Below are positions 16,749 through 26,062 of a stretch of 64,000 nucleotides of DNA, in pieces. The notes below the pieces were generated by a model, which did no database searches, was not told the origin of the DNA, and saw only the letters and a program-made list of their open reading frames with translations. Both the position numbers and the translations under genes were made by a program. Position 1 is the first letter of the stretch. The number at the start of each line of letters is the position of its first letter. Origin of the DNA: Bacteriovorax sp. Seq25_V (GTDB lineage: Bacteria > Bdellovibrionota > Bacteriovoracia > Bacteriovoracales > Bacteriovoracaceae); contig NZ_AUNI01000008.1 in the NCBI RefSeq assembly GCF_000447795.1, forward strand, positions 1 through 64,000. Reading direction: 5' to 3'.

Positions 16749-17849
16749 ATGAAAATTAAAATACTATTAATGTTATGCATGCTTTTAGCATCAAGCTGCA
16801 CTCAAGAAAAATCGAAAACAAATAGAAAAATATCTTCTGTTGGAGCCTTTCAACCAAGTGTTGAGCAAGGTGAAATTTGGGGAGATGAAGAAGTTGCTAG
16901 CATGAACCGAGTAGCCGAAATATTTCATGATACTCTTATTGAGGCAACCGGTGACGACAAGATAATGAGACGTGATGCCCATCCAAAGCACCATGGTTGT
17001 GTAAGTTCATCATTACAAATTGATAATCATCGTCTACCATCTGACCTGCGAGTGGGACTTTTTGCTGAAAATAAAAAGTATAATGCTGTTGTTAGGCTCT
17101 CAAACGGTGATCCTGATTTTAGAAAAGCCGATGGAGAGAAAGATGTAAGAGGTTTTGCAATCAAGCTATACGATGTCCCTTATTCAAATTATTTACAAGA
17201 AATTGGTTTTGATGAGGAAGAGCATATTCATGATATTGTTATGATGAATGCAGATAACTTCTTTATTCCAAACCCTAAGGCCTATGAAAAATTTATGAAA
17301 TCAACTCAAGGGAGATGGGGTGTGTTTTCCTACCTTGTTTTTCATTGGGGCACTCTCAAAAATGTACTAAAGGCCCGTGTACAGGTATCAAACCCTCTTG
17401 ATATTGATTATTCAACAGCAACTCCTTATAAACTTGGTTCTATGTCAATGAAGATGAAATTCAAATCTTGTAGAGCTAAAAGAGATAGTATACCAAAAGA
17501 AGCTTCACACAACTATTTGGGAGAGAGACTTGAAAAGACATTAAAAACAGAAGAAGGTTGTTTTGATATGTATGTTCAGCCAAATCGTGATCGTAAGAAA
17601 AATGATATTGAAAATGCTATGGCGGCCTGGGATGAAAAAGAATCTCCTTTTATAAAAGTAGGTAAGTTATCGATTGCTAAGCAAGAAGGTTTTAGAACTG
17701 CTGAAGCCATGAAGAGTTGTGAGGATTTAACGTTTAACCCATGGCGAGCGCCAAGTGAAAATAGACCAATGGGTGGTGTTAATCGTATTAGGCTTGAGGT
17801 ATATTTAAATCAATCAAAATTAAGACATGAATATAATGGAGTAAATTAG
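16749..17849 (+). CDS. Catalase-like haem protein, predicted lipoprotein
   Basis: 366 residues from the ATG at 16749 (GGAG 6 bases upstream). The N-terminus is a lipoprotein signal ending ASSC. The catalase-related fold is indicated by RRDAHPKHHGCV (candidate distal His), VVRLSNGDPDFR, KDVRGFAIKLYDVP and MMNADNFFIPN. RLEVY near the C-terminus matches the RxxxY proximal haem-ligand motif. It is shorter than classical catalases (about 480 residues) and belongs with the minimal catalase-related proteins, which may be peroxidases. Membrane anchoring would place it in the periplasm. The next gene shares one base with its stop. Confidence 0.82.
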   Translation: MKIKILLMLCMLLASSCTQEKSKTNRKISSVGAFQPSVEQGEIWGDEEVASMNRVAEIFHDTLIEATGDDKIMRRDAHPKHHGCVSSSLQIDNHRLPSDLRVGLFAENKKYNAVVRLSNGDPDFRKADGEKDVRGFAIKLYDVPYSNYLQEIGFDEEEHIHDIVMMNADNFFIPNPKAYEKFMKSTQGRWGVFSYLVFHWGTLKNVLKARVQVSNPLDIDYSTATPYKLGSMSMKMKFKSCRAKRDSIPKEASHNYLGERLEKTLKTEEGCFDMYVQPNRDRKKNDIENAMAAWDEKESPFIKVGKLSIAKQEGFRTAEAMKSCEDLTFNPWRAPSENRPMGGVNRIRLEVYLNQSKLRHEYNGVN

Positions 17850-18556
17850 TGAGGGGAACGTTTTTTCACGAGGGTAAAGAGATTGTTATCGAAACACAAG
17901 GTGAAAGCTGGCACCAGTCAGATTCTATTTCTGGTGTTGTTAACGCAAATGGTGTTTCGGCCGGAAATATTGTTCTAGCACTTATTGATGTTAAAAAATT
18001 TAACGGAAAAAAAGATGATGCTTATGAAATTGTTGAGAGCCTTACGCTATCTGGTGCAGAAACAAAATTTGATTTCAAACTAGACGATACGGCCTTTATT
18101 TCTGAGAAAAGTAAGTCGCTTTGCCTTTTTGCGGGAAATGAAACAGAAGTTTTTGGAAAAGGGATTTTACTTCTATCTATTAAGCCTCATCGCTATATTT
18201 TAGATTTTATTCAAGTTTTTGAAACATTTTTTAGATTTAAACTTAAGACGATAAAATCTAAGAAAAAGGATCTTGAGTTAGTATTTACTCCTCCTGCCAA
18301 TAAAGATTGGGAGCATATTAAGAAGTTCACAATTACATCAAAAATTGAAGATGGAATTTTTTATACGAATTTCACAGTACTTCTTAGTAAGCTAAGTTTT
18401 GAAGGTATGGAGACTAAGGCCATCGAAGAGAAGGTTGTTATAAAAAAAGAGTTTGGCCCAAGAGATTATCTTATCTATGGAGATAGTTTTGACCAAGAAA
18501 AAATTCAAGCCTTTTTGACAGAAACTCTAGAAAAGTTCAAATTTAAGTCATTTTAA
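17849..18556 (+). CDS. Unknown beta-rich protein coupled to the catalase-like gene
   Basis: 235 residues with a GTG start overlapping the upstream TAG by one base. No signal peptide. The first half has alternating beta-type sequence (KEIVIETQGESWHQSDSI) and the whole suggests a beta-sandwich, perhaps arrestin-like, but no diagnostic motif is present. Tight coupling to the catalase-like lipoprotein suggests a shared job. The C-terminus overlaps the convergent hydrolase gene by 9 bases. Confidence 0.65.
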   Translation: MRGTFFHEGKEIVIETQGESWHQSDSISGVVNANGVSAGNIVLALIDVKKFNGKKDDAYEIVESLTLSGAETKFDFKLDDTAFISEKSKSLCLFAGNETEVFGKGILLLSIKPHRYILDFIQVFETFFRFKLKTIKSKKKDLELVFTPPANKDWEHIKKFTITSKIEDGIFYTNFTVLLSKLSFEGMETKAIEEKVVIKKEFGPRDYLIYGDSFDQEKIQAFLTETLEKFKFKSF

Positions 18557-19252
18557 AATATTCTTATCTTTTAAAAATTTATGTACTTTGTTGATCTCGT
18601 CAAAAGAGACAACGAAGTCATGAATTGTGTCAACGAAATGTGGTGAATTAAACTCTGCAACTCGTTGAACGGTCTTTGGTGTACACCAATTATCTTTAGA
18701 GGTATAAAGGAAGTCGACCCTCTTATCTTGTAAGAAAGATAGTTCTGCACTATTTTCCTTTTTAAAGTGATCTTTCTCTAGCTTTGCAAGTTTTATACTG
18801 TCTTCTAATTCTTGAACCGTGACTTGAGAAGAAGCTTGATAATACTTATCTACGATAGGTTTGATTTTTGTGAGGAAATTAATTCTTTTTGGTTTCTTTA
18901 CGACCATTTCTGCTAGATTGAGTAGTGCTCTTCCGGCGAAGTTTTCGTCGCCAAAATATGGAAAGATCAAAATCATTTTCTTTATCTCTTTGGAGTCCTT
19001 TTTAAAAATTTGAGAAGCGAAATATCCACCTATTGAATGTCCAATGATTATTGGGGGGCTTACTTCTTCTTGTATCTTTTTATGGTAATGTGAGATCACA
19101 ATATCAAGGTTTGTAAAGTGATTTTCAATTTTAGGCAGAGGAAGTAGTTTGAACTCATAACTTGGAAAGTCATTTTGCAGGATAGTTATCCAATTTTTAT
19201 AGATGGTCTCAGCACTTGGATTTCCTGGAATGATTAATACTTTCTCTTTCAT
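18548..19252 (-). CDS. Alpha/beta hydrolase, LDAH-like
   Basis: 234 residues. VLIIPGNPSAETIYKNW near the N-terminus is typical of the lipid-droplet-associated hydrolase family. GHSIGG gives nucleophile Ser73. A candidate acid is in SKDNWC and the His in IHDF. There is no signal peptide, so it is probably cytoplasmic. Members are esterases or lipases of uncertain substrate. A cofactor-free RBBP9-type hydrolase is the alternative. Confidence 0.75.
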   Translation of the reverse strand: MKEKVLIIPGNPSAETIYKNWITILQNDFPSYEFKLLPLPKIENHFTNLDIVISHYHKKIQEEVSPPIIIGHSIGGYFASQIFKKDSKEIKKMILIFPYFGDENFAGRALLNLAEMVVKKPKRINFLTKIKPIVDKYYQASSQVTVQELEDSIKLAKLEKDHFKKENSAELSFLQDKRVDFLYTSKDNWCTPKTVQRVAEFNSPHFVDTIHDFVVSFDEINKVHKFLKDKNILK

Positions 19253-19306
19253 GAGAGTTATTATATCGTTTCAGTGTTAATTTAAATAGTAAAAGTTGAG
19301 GTTCCA

Positions 19307-19693
19307 ATGATTATAGATAAAAATAGTGTGAAAAAATCTGTCGCTCTTGGAGCAATATTGACGGCCCTTGCAATTATTCTTGGGGCTTTTGGTGCACATG
19401 CATTGAAAAAAATATTAACTCCGTCCCTGCTCGATACATTTTTAACGGGGAACCGTTATCATATGTTTCATGGTCTAAGTTTTATCGTCGTCTCAATATT
19501 AGAACTAATCTTCAGTTTAAATCTAAAAGTTGTTCGTTATTTCTTTTTGGCCGGAATTATTGCTTTTTCTGGTATGTGCTATGTATACGCTCTTACTTCA
19601 GTTAAAACTTTCGCGATGATTGTTCCGCTTGGGGGAGTTGCATATATTGTTGGTTGGCTAGTGCTTGCCGTTAAAATTTATAAAAATGAATAA
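19307..19693 (+). CDS. DUF423 family inner-membrane protein
   Basis: 128 residues with four predicted membrane helices. The hallmark LGAFGAHALK (about 27-36) and GNRYHMFHGL (about 49-58) identify the YgdD/YwdK (DUF423) family. Function unknown. A strong terminator follows, so the gene is probably monocistronic. Confidence 0.9.
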   Translation: MIIDKNSVKKSVALGAILTALAIILGAFGAHALKKILTPSLLDTFLTGNRYHMFHGLSFIVVSILELIFSLNLKVVRYFFLAGIIAFSGMCYVYALTSVKTFAMIVPLGGVAYIVGWLVLAVKIYKNE

Positions 19694-19696
19694 AAA

Positions 19697-19722
19697 AAAG
19701 AGCAACTTATGTTGCTCTTTTT
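19697..19722. terminator. Rho-independent terminator
   Basis: AAAGAGCAAC, loop TTAT, GTTGCTCTTT, then T-rich. It serves the DUF423 gene and, read in reverse, the helicase gene that ends at 19751. Confidence 0.9.
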
Positions 19723-19750
19723 GTATATCTTAGTTGCTTTTGATTTCTTC

Positions 19751-21679
19751 TTAAGCCGGACTAACTTCAATCCTTTTCATTTTTCCATCACCGATTGAGT
19801 TTGTTTTCACTTTCTCATCTCCGCTTAGAAATTCGTGAACTAAACGTCTTTGTGCAGGATTAAGAGGCTTCATAAGAATTGCTTTCTTTGTTTGAAGAAC
19901 CTTGTCTCTGGCCGTTGCAGCTGTTTTTAAAAGTAGATCATCAGAACTTTTTGAGTCATATGATTTTGCAAAAACCTTTACATTTCTTGGAAGGTCAATT
20001 TTGTTGATTAAGTAAGACTTACTTACATACTCAAGTGCTTTTAGAAGTTCAAAGTCATTTTTAGTAAGTAGTTTTTCATCTTGACCCTCAAAAGTGATGT
20101 AAACATTATTTTTGAAGGAAACTTTAACTCTAAGTTTAAGTTTCGATACTTTGATTATATCAATAAGAAACGGTAGAAGTAGTTTCTTGTAGATTGCCTT
20201 CAATGTTACACGGTACTTACAAGTTCTCTTACCAAAGAAGAAGAATTTACGTCTTCCTTTTTCCAGAACTTCAAACTCAAGAAGAGACTCATCGTTGATT
20301 TGGAAGTAGTTAAGTGCATCTTCGATGATTTTAGATGTGTCATCAGTTGAAACGATGAACTCTTTTGTATTCTTTGCTTCTAGTGGTGAGTTTGTAAATG
20401 GTCTATCTACAGAAAGCTTGATTCCACTTGGAGTGTTATCAACATAGGTCTTACCTTTTTTCTGGTTCTGGCGAGCTTGTGATTGACCTGGTCCTTTTTC
20501 AATAAGTCTTAAAGTCTTGCTATCAATTCTTGGCTTCTTGCAAATATCTGTTGCAAAAGAGTCGTCTTCGATATCCATCTTTGGAATGCTTGAACCAATT
20601 AGTTCATTGATTCCATCAAGGTATTCACAGTCTTCGAATGAACAAAAGCTAATCGCTTCTCCATCTTTACCTGCACGCCCAGTTCTTCCAATTCTATGAA
20701 CGTAGTTTGCCGCATCTTGTGGAAGATCATAATTAACAACTAGGTTTACGTCTTTGATATCAAGCCCTCTGGCCGCAACATCAGTACAAACTAGGATTGT
20801 AACTTTCTTTGCGTGAAAGTCTTCCATTAGTTTTGTACGCTTATTTTGTTGAAGACGCCCTGAGATTGGCATTGCCTTAAATTTCATCGCTCCAAGCCAC
20901 TCAGCTAGAAGGTGAGTTTGGTATTGTGTATTACAAAAAATAATTGCATAAGCATCTTCGTGCTTTCTTAAAATATTGACAAGAAATGGCATTTTCTCGT
21001 CACTCTCGATCATAGCAATTTTGTGATCGATATTATCTACGAGGAGTGAGTCCGAGTTTAGTTTTAATTCGACAGGATGTGATCTAAATTTATATGCTGT
21101 CGATAGAACATCCATATTTGTTGTTGCTGATACCATGATTAATTGTCTTGTATCAGGAATATCTTTGAGGATTATTTCGATATCTTTTTTGAAACCCATA
21201 TCAAAAAGTCTGTCGGCCTCATCAAAGACAACTCCTTGTACTTCTGTGATATTTACAATGTTATGACCTAGGATATCGATAAGTCTTCCTGGAGTAGCAA
21301 CAAGTACGTGTGGGATTTCAGCAAGAGTTTCCTTTTGCTTTTCAATATTTTCTCCACCGATGATACATGAGGTTTTGATTCCAAGGTCTTTTCCAATTTG
21401 GTTGAAGACTTTATCTGTTTGCTGCGCTAATTCACGAGTCGGACTTAATACGATATAAAGTCCTTTCATGTCATTATTAAGAATTTTGTTGATAATTGGG
21501 ATTGCAAAAGAACCTGTTTTTCCACTTCCAGTTTCTGCAAGTGCGAAAATATCAGTACCGCTTAGTACTTTCTCTAGTGTTAGTTCCTGAATGGCCGTTG
21601 GGGATTCGAATCCGATGTTTTTTAATGCGTCTATTAGACGTTCGTCTAAGTTATAATCTCTAAATGTTTTATTTTCCAT
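19751..21679 (-). CDS. DEAD-box RNA helicase fused to a Jag/KhpB module
   Basis: 642 residues. Residues 1-370 form a complete DEAD-box core: Q motif (SPTAIQ), Walker A AETGSGKT (48-55), PTREL, VFDEADRLFD (151-160), SAT (185-187) and HRIGRTGRAG (328-337). After a linker, 440-495 match Jag_N (IIEDALNYF, VLEKGRRKFFFFGKR). Residues 500-570 match the KH domain of Jag/KhpB. Residues 575-640 match R3H, with RRLVH (611-615) and NPAQRRLVHEFL. The KH GxxG loop is replaced by LLTKND, so that domain may not bind RNA normally. Helicase and Jag are usually separate proteins. Likely role: RNA remodelling with a built-in RNA-binding module. Confidence 0.9.
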   Translation of the reverse strand: MENKTFRDYNLDERLIDALKNIGFESPTAIQELTLEKVLSGTDIFALAETGSGKTGSFAIPIINKILNNDMKGLYIVLSPTRELAQQTDKVFNQIGKDLGIKTSCIIGGENIEKQKETLAEIPHVLVATPGRLIDILGHNIVNITEVQGVVFDEADRLFDMGFKKDIEIILKDIPDTRQLIMVSATTNMDVLSTAYKFRSHPVELKLNSDSLLVDNIDHKIAMIESDEKMPFLVNILRKHEDAYAIIFCNTQYQTHLLAEWLGAMKFKAMPISGRLQQNKRTKLMEDFHAKKVTILVCTDVAARGLDIKDVNLVVNYDLPQDAANYVHRIGRTGRAGKDGEAISFCSFEDCEYLDGINELIGSSIPKMDIEDDSFATDICKKPRIDSKTLRLIEKGPGQSQARQNQKKGKTYVDNTPSGIKLSVDRPFTNSPLEAKNTKEFIVSTDDTSKIIEDALNYFQINDESLLEFEVLEKGRRKFFFFGKRTCKYRVTLKAIYKKLLLPFLIDIIKVSKLKLRVKVSFKNNVYITFEGQDEKLLTKNDFELLKALEYVSKSYLINKIDLPRNVKVFAKSYDSKSSDDLLLKTAATARDKVLQTKKAILMKPLNPAQRRLVHEFLSGDEKVKTNSIGDGKMKRIEVSPA

Positions 21680-21793
21680 GGCCTTGTTATACTTGATAAT
21701 TTATACAATGACTAAGTTTAGTTTGATTAAGTGGCGAAAAAAATAATGCGCATAGCATAATGTGTACCTTTTTTTCAATATTTGGAAGTTTGA

Positions 21794-22660
21794 ATGTTAA
21801 ATATCCTGATTTTGAATCTTTCTGTCTTCATGCTCGCAACGGCGCCTGTGATTGTGAAGTTTTCCTCACTTGCCCCAATAAGTATCTTGTTTTTCCGTTT
21901 ACTGCTCGTCAGCATTTTACTTCTTCCTTTTGCTGTACGCTCTGGGATACGAATTGATAAAGATGATTTGATTAAGGTTGCACTGGCCAGTTGTTTCCTT
22001 TTCTTTCATTTCCTCAGTTGGTTCAGTGGAATTCAAAAAATTCCAGTCGGACTTACCGTTATCATCTATGCAACGAATCCGATCTTTACTGCCTTAATAG
22101 GTCATCTTGTTATCCGCGAATACTTTAATAAAAGATTCTTATTCTCTCTTGTGTTTAGTTTTGTTGGCGTTGTTATAGCTTCATTGTCAAAGGCCAATGG
22201 TGAAGTAGACTTTGTCGGGGTTTTTCAAATACTCTTAGCGGCGTTGTTCTATTCTTCGTATATGGTTTATTCGAAAAGAAACCGTGCGACAGTGAAGAAT
22301 TCTACCTATAACTTCTACCTTAACTTTTTTACTTGTATTTTAGGTGGTGGTGCTCTGCTGGTATTAGGACTCTCTAGTTCAGGTGTCGAGCTACTTTCGC
22401 TTCCGAGTTTGTATGATTGGCAGGTTTTACTTGCACTCGCCATACTCCCAAGTATTCTTGGACATACACTAATGGTCTACTCTGTCTCGCATTACAATTT
22501 AAATATGATTAGTAGTCTCAAGCTTTTTTCTCCTCTCATATCTTCGTATATGGCCTATGTGTTCTTTGGTGAAAGATTCAACGAAAACCTATTACTTGGT
22601 TTTTCTTTTGTGGCCATTGGGGTGATTTTTGCATTACCATGGAAGAGAAGAAATATTTAG
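21794..22660 (+). CDS. EamA/DMT-family transporter
   Basis: 288 residues with about ten hydrophobic helices in two EamA repeats, the usual length for the drug/metabolite transporter superfamily. The second repeat contains FFGERFNENLLLG, typical of the family. GGAAG precedes the ATG. Substrate unknown. It is divergent from the helicase gene, with 114 bases between starts. Confidence 0.88.
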   Translation: MLNILILNLSVFMLATAPVIVKFSSLAPISILFFRLLLVSILLLPFAVRSGIRIDKDDLIKVALASCFLFFHFLSWFSGIQKIPVGLTVIIYATNPIFTALIGHLVIREYFNKRFLFSLVFSFVGVVIASLSKANGEVDFVGVFQILLAALFYSSYMVYSKRNRATVKNSTYNFYLNFFTCILGGGALLVLGLSSSGVELLSLPSLYDWQVLLALAILPSILGHTLMVYSVSHYNLNMISSLKLFSPLISSYMAYVFFGERFNENLLLGFSFVAIGVIFALPWKRRNI

Positions 22661-22668
22661 GGACGACT

Positions 22669-23268
22669 ATGAAATACTCACTATACTTACTTGTTTTACT
22701 TTCATTTTTCTCATGTGCTGTTAATCGCGTAATCATCAACAGTGATGGACAAGCTTATACTGATCTTATGGATACAGGTAAGGTAATATCAGGGCTTCCA
22801 AATCTCTATATCGAAACCGTTACAGATTCTCGCGAGATGAAGGCAAATATTGGACTCGCCAAAACTGGAACTTTAGGGGACTTTTCTCCGATTGAGACTA
22901 GTAGACCTTTTTCTGAAGAAGTTAAGTACGTACTTGAAAAACAATTTTTAAAAAAAGGGTTTCTCATTAGTGCCGCTTCAAAAAATGTATTAAAACTTGA
23001 TATATCTAAGTTTGAATTAAAAGAGTCACCTCCACGAACTGTGCCTGAAAGATCTTATTGCTATCTAGGCGCAACAGTTAATTTCTATTCAGTTGATGAG
23101 CAAAGAGACGTTCTTATAAGTAAGGTTAATATTGAACTATCATCTCCAGAAAGTTTTGATGCAACTAAATATCTCGATAAAACATTTGTGACTTGTCTGG
23201 CCCAGCTTGTTTCAAAATTAGCTATAGACCCAAAAGTTCAAGAAGTCTTAAGATTTAGTTATAAATAA
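22669..23268 (+). CDS. Predicted lipoprotein, YajG-like
   Basis: 199 residues from the ATG at 22669 (AGGGA upstream). The N-terminus is a short lipoprotein signal ending FFSC. TVTDSREMKANIG and the order of the following strands resemble the YajG/LPS-assembly-type lipoproteins of proteobacteria, but the match is weak. Two further cysteines are at CYLG and TCLA. It follows the DMT transporter by 8 bases. The 3' end overlaps the convergent acyltransferase gene by 21 bases. Confidence 0.7.
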   Translation: MKYSLYLLVLLSFFSCAVNRVIINSDGQAYTDLMDTGKVISGLPNLYIETVTDSREMKANIGLAKTGTLGDFSPIETSRPFSEEVKYVLEKQFLKKGFLISAASKNVLKLDISKFELKESPPRTVPERSYCYLGATVNFYSVDEQRDVLISKVNIELSSPESFDATKYLDKTFVTCLAQLVSKLAIDPKVQEVLRFSYK

Positions 23269-24252
23269 GACCTTCTCTCTAATATTGTCTAGAACCTGCT
23301 TTGAGAATTGCAGAGAATCCTTCTTTACACCAGGATGAACTCTAAGAGAGAAACTCATCCTGTCATTCAATGTCATAATAACAAAGCTGATAGGGAAGTT
23401 GATAGAACCTGGGGTTGCAAAGAACCAAGCGTCGTCTTTTTCGGCGTTATCAAGATGGGTATAGTTGTCGTCAGTGTACCACTTACCAACATTAGAAATA
23501 GAACCAAGCCAAAATTTTGTTTGAGAAGCCTTCAGAGAGAGTTTCTTCATATAGTTATAGCCTGTTAAAATCCCGATGTGATGAACCCACCATAATCCTA
23601 GATACTTAAAAGATTTTAGCTCTTCTCTAATATTTTGCTGTATTTCCTCAATCGATATATCTTTATAGACATTAAGTGCAATGAATGATGAGTGATTTGC
23701 GTAATTATTATCCTTTTGAACCATTCCTCGAACATTTACTGGAAACAGCCAGGTATGGGTGTCACTCTCGTTTTCGAGTGAAGGAAATATTTCATTGGTT
23801 ATAAGCTTCGTTAGGATGGCGTTTTCGGAAACTTTATTCATTTCACAGTATTGATTAAATGCCAGAGTTTCATTCTTACTTAATGTGAGACGAGAATATT
23901 CGAAGATATCTTCAATTCTTTGAATATTTCTCTCTTTCCAAATCGAGTTAGAAATTGGAGAGACTTTCAAATTAGAGAGAGTCAGTTTTACAGTATCTAT
24001 AAAACTAAATTTCTTGATATAGTCCATTTTCCTCGGGGTACAGTTTTGCTGGCCGAATTTTTCCATGTAGAAAGGGATAGAGCTTGTTCCATCCATGATC
24101 GCATGGGAGAATGAATACCTCTCTTCTTTATTTGCACTTCTTCTCACAAAGGCAATGAGATCATTTTCTCCTCTTTCTTTGAGTATCTTGTACCAAAGAC
24201 CGAGCCAATCTCGAGATTGATACCTTTTATTAAGTAGAAGCTTTAAAAGCAT
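23248..24252 (-). CDS. Condensation/CAT-fold acyltransferase-like protein
   Basis: 334 residues. SHAIMDGTSS has the HxxxDG active-site motif (His50, Asp54) of the chloramphenicol acetyltransferase/condensation superfamily. VNVRG (middle) and FPISFVIMTLNDRMSFSLR (C-terminal) fit the later strands. His50 is closer to the N-terminus than in typical members, so the first part of the fold is short. It probably transfers an acyl group from CoA or a carrier. Its start overlaps the upstream stop (TAATG), the last gene of a three-gene unit. Confidence 0.7.
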   Translation of the reverse strand: MLLKLLLNKRYQSRDWLGLWYKILKERGENDLIAFVRRSANKEERYSFSHAIMDGTSSIPFYMEKFGQQNCTPRKMDYIKKFSFIDTVKLTLSNLKVSPISNSIWKERNIQRIEDIFEYSRLTLSKNETLAFNQYCEMNKVSENAILTKLITNEIFPSLENESDTHTWLFPVNVRGMVQKDNNYANHSSFIALNVYKDISIEEIQQNIREELKSFKYLGLWWVHHIGILTGYNYMKKLSLKASQTKFWLGSISNVGKWYTDDNYTHLDNAEKDDAWFFATPGSINFPISFVIMTLNDRMSFSLRVHPGVKKDSLQFSKQVLDNIREKVLFITKS

Positions 24253-25373
24253 TATAGGAATGCTCCTTCAAATCGAAATGAACTTTTTGGCAGAATTCCT
24301 TTTTCTTCTTCGGGATGAATTTCAAAAAGGTGACCATTTGTTGTAAAGGCGATTCCTTGCCTTAGCATCGAGACATCTTCTTCTTTAGTTTCTTGAACGT
24401 AATTTATAATATGAATTTCTCTTAGTAGGCCAGAGCGTTTGATCCATTTCCAAATAGATTCGATGACCATATCACGATCGTCTTTTTCTAGAGCTTTCGC
24501 AAAAGTGAGGTAAGTCAGTTCGAGCGTCGATAGCTCTCCATCTGATCCCGGTGTTGGGCGACCGAGTAGCTTCAGTAATTTTGTTGCTTGAAGTTTAGTA
24601 CCTTTAAGATTTTGTACTTTAAGTCTTCTTGTTATATTTTTAGTAACTGGTCTAGCAATTGCGATGAGATTTCCTTGAGAAAAAACACCGAGATTATTAA
24701 ATGTCGCATGCTTTTTTGTCAGTGTCTCATGTGTATATTTCGTATCTTCACTTAGAAATTTAGTTCCATTTTGTTTGTTGTAAAAACTTTGGAATTCTTC
24801 GGTTGATATTTCTTTGGTGTAGAATTTGTCATTCGGGAAAAGTCCTGTATTGATATGACTTTTAACGTAATATGTTCCTAGGTGACGGTAAGTAATTCCT
24901 CTACCACTTTTTGTGAGCGAGTTTATTGCGGCATCATTATTTGCTAAAATAGCCGTGTATGCACTCTTACATGCTAGTGATGGTTCTAATCTTGGTAGAG
25001 CACTTACTAGTCGCGGAAAGAATTGTCTCCACTGAACTCGAGCCTTCCTTCCTGCATTGTGCGAGATTCTAAGGTCGCAGAAATAAGCAAGCGGTGTGCT
25101 CTCGTTTTCTAGTTGGCGCATATGCCTAAGTACCGAACCCATTCCACCAATTGATAAATCATCGTTTAAGAAAAGAAACGTCCAATAGGTATCTGTGGTG
25201 AGGCGATAAAGATCAAAAAAGTTTGGATCACGCGCAAAAGAAATAGATTCCTCTTTTGTCTGCATTGATTCATTTTTATAGAACTTTAAAATGGCCTCAT
25301 TGTCTGCTTCTGTGGCCATTCTGATGTGCGAGAATTCTTCTAGGATTTTATGTAAGTCTTCGTACTGTTGCAT
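24252..25373 (-). CDS. GNAT-like acyltransferase
   Basis: 373 residues. The opening RMATEADNEAILKFYKNESM is typical of the first strand and helix of GNAT N-acetyltransferases. GGMGSVLRHM and AYFCDLRISHNAGRKARVQW follow, where strands 4-5 and the CoA loop would be. The pyrophosphate loop (Q/RxxGxG/A) is only loosely kept. The C-terminal 150 residues look like a second, degenerate GNAT half. It is followed directly by the condensation-fold gene. Confidence 0.6.
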   Translation of the reverse strand: MQQYEDLHKILEEFSHIRMATEADNEAILKFYKNESMQTKEESISFARDPNFFDLYRLTTDTYWTFLFLNDDLSIGGMGSVLRHMRQLENESTPLAYFCDLRISHNAGRKARVQWRQFFPRLVSALPRLEPSLACKSAYTAILANNDAAINSLTKSGRGITYRHLGTYYVKSHINTGLFPNDKFYTKEISTEEFQSFYNKQNGTKFLSEDTKYTHETLTKKHATFNNLGVFSQGNLIAIARPVTKNITRRLKVQNLKGTKLQATKLLKLLGRPTPGSDGELSTLELTYLTFAKALEKDDRDMVIESIWKWIKRSGLLREIHIINYVQETKEEDVSMLRQGIAFTTNGHLFEIHPEEEKGILPKSSFRFEGAFL

Positions 25374-25390
25374 ATTGGTCCTATAAAATC

Positions 25391-26062
25391 TTAATGGTAA
25401 ATAACTCTCTTTTCTTTTGAACGACCCTTGATAAGTCTTTTATAAAGGAAAGATAACTGTGTTACCCAAGCTAGGTGTGCCATTTTTACAGAACCAACTT
25501 CGATCACTTCGTCATCTGGCTCAATCATTCCAGGCATCATCTTTGTGTATCCTTTAAAGATACGTTTAGGTTTTACTACAGAGTAAATCTCTCCAAGTTT
25601 TGCCTTCTTACTCGAGTAGGCAAATATAAAATGACTTCTCTTCATACGACAAACTTCTTTATAAAGTTTAGTCCAAAAACGAACAGCTAATGTTTTTGAT
25701 CTCTGGCTTCGACATAACCAAAGGCCAGTGATTTCAAACATTGATTCTTTATATTTTGGAAAACTCTCTGCAAGAACTGACATTCCTTCATCAGGAAGAC
25801 TGTCAATAACTCTTGAATGTTCAGCAGGGGCCAATACGAAGCCACCGCAGATATTTCCACGCTGATTTAACACAGCAAATGTTTTTGAGTTTTGTAAAAA
25901 GTGGATTGGAAAGCGTACCCCAATGTTGCGATATGCTAATTCCGAAAATACGCGTAGCTCTTGCGCATCTTCAAGTTTGATGAATGATGTATTCTTGATT
26001 CTTTTAAACTTCAAAGTGGTGAGTCGCGTGTACGCACCGAGTTCAATTACTCTTGAAATCAT
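25391..26062 (-). CDS. GNAT-like protein, first gene of the acyltransferase unit
   Basis: 223 residues. FAVLNQRGNICGGFVLAP resembles the beta-hairpin of GNAT proteins. FEITGLWLCRSQRS then KTLAVRFWTKLYKEV fit strand 4 and the CoA-binding helix. The C-terminus (SFLYKRLIKGRSKEKR) is basic. The gene lies 17 bases upstream of another GNAT-like gene and is probably co-transcribed. Function unknown; possibly modification of an amine with a fatty acyl group. Confidence 0.5.
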   Translation of the reverse strand: MISRVIELGAYTRLTTLKFKRIKNTSFIKLEDAQELRVFSELAYRNIGVRFPIHFLQNSKTFAVLNQRGNICGGFVLAPAEHSRVIDSLPDEGMSVLAESFPKYKESMFEITGLWLCRSQRSKTLAVRFWTKLYKEVCRMKRSHFIFAYSSKKAKLGEIYSVVKPKRIFKGYTKMMPGMIEPDDEVIEVGSVKMAHLAWVTQLSFLYKRLIKGRSKEKRVIYH

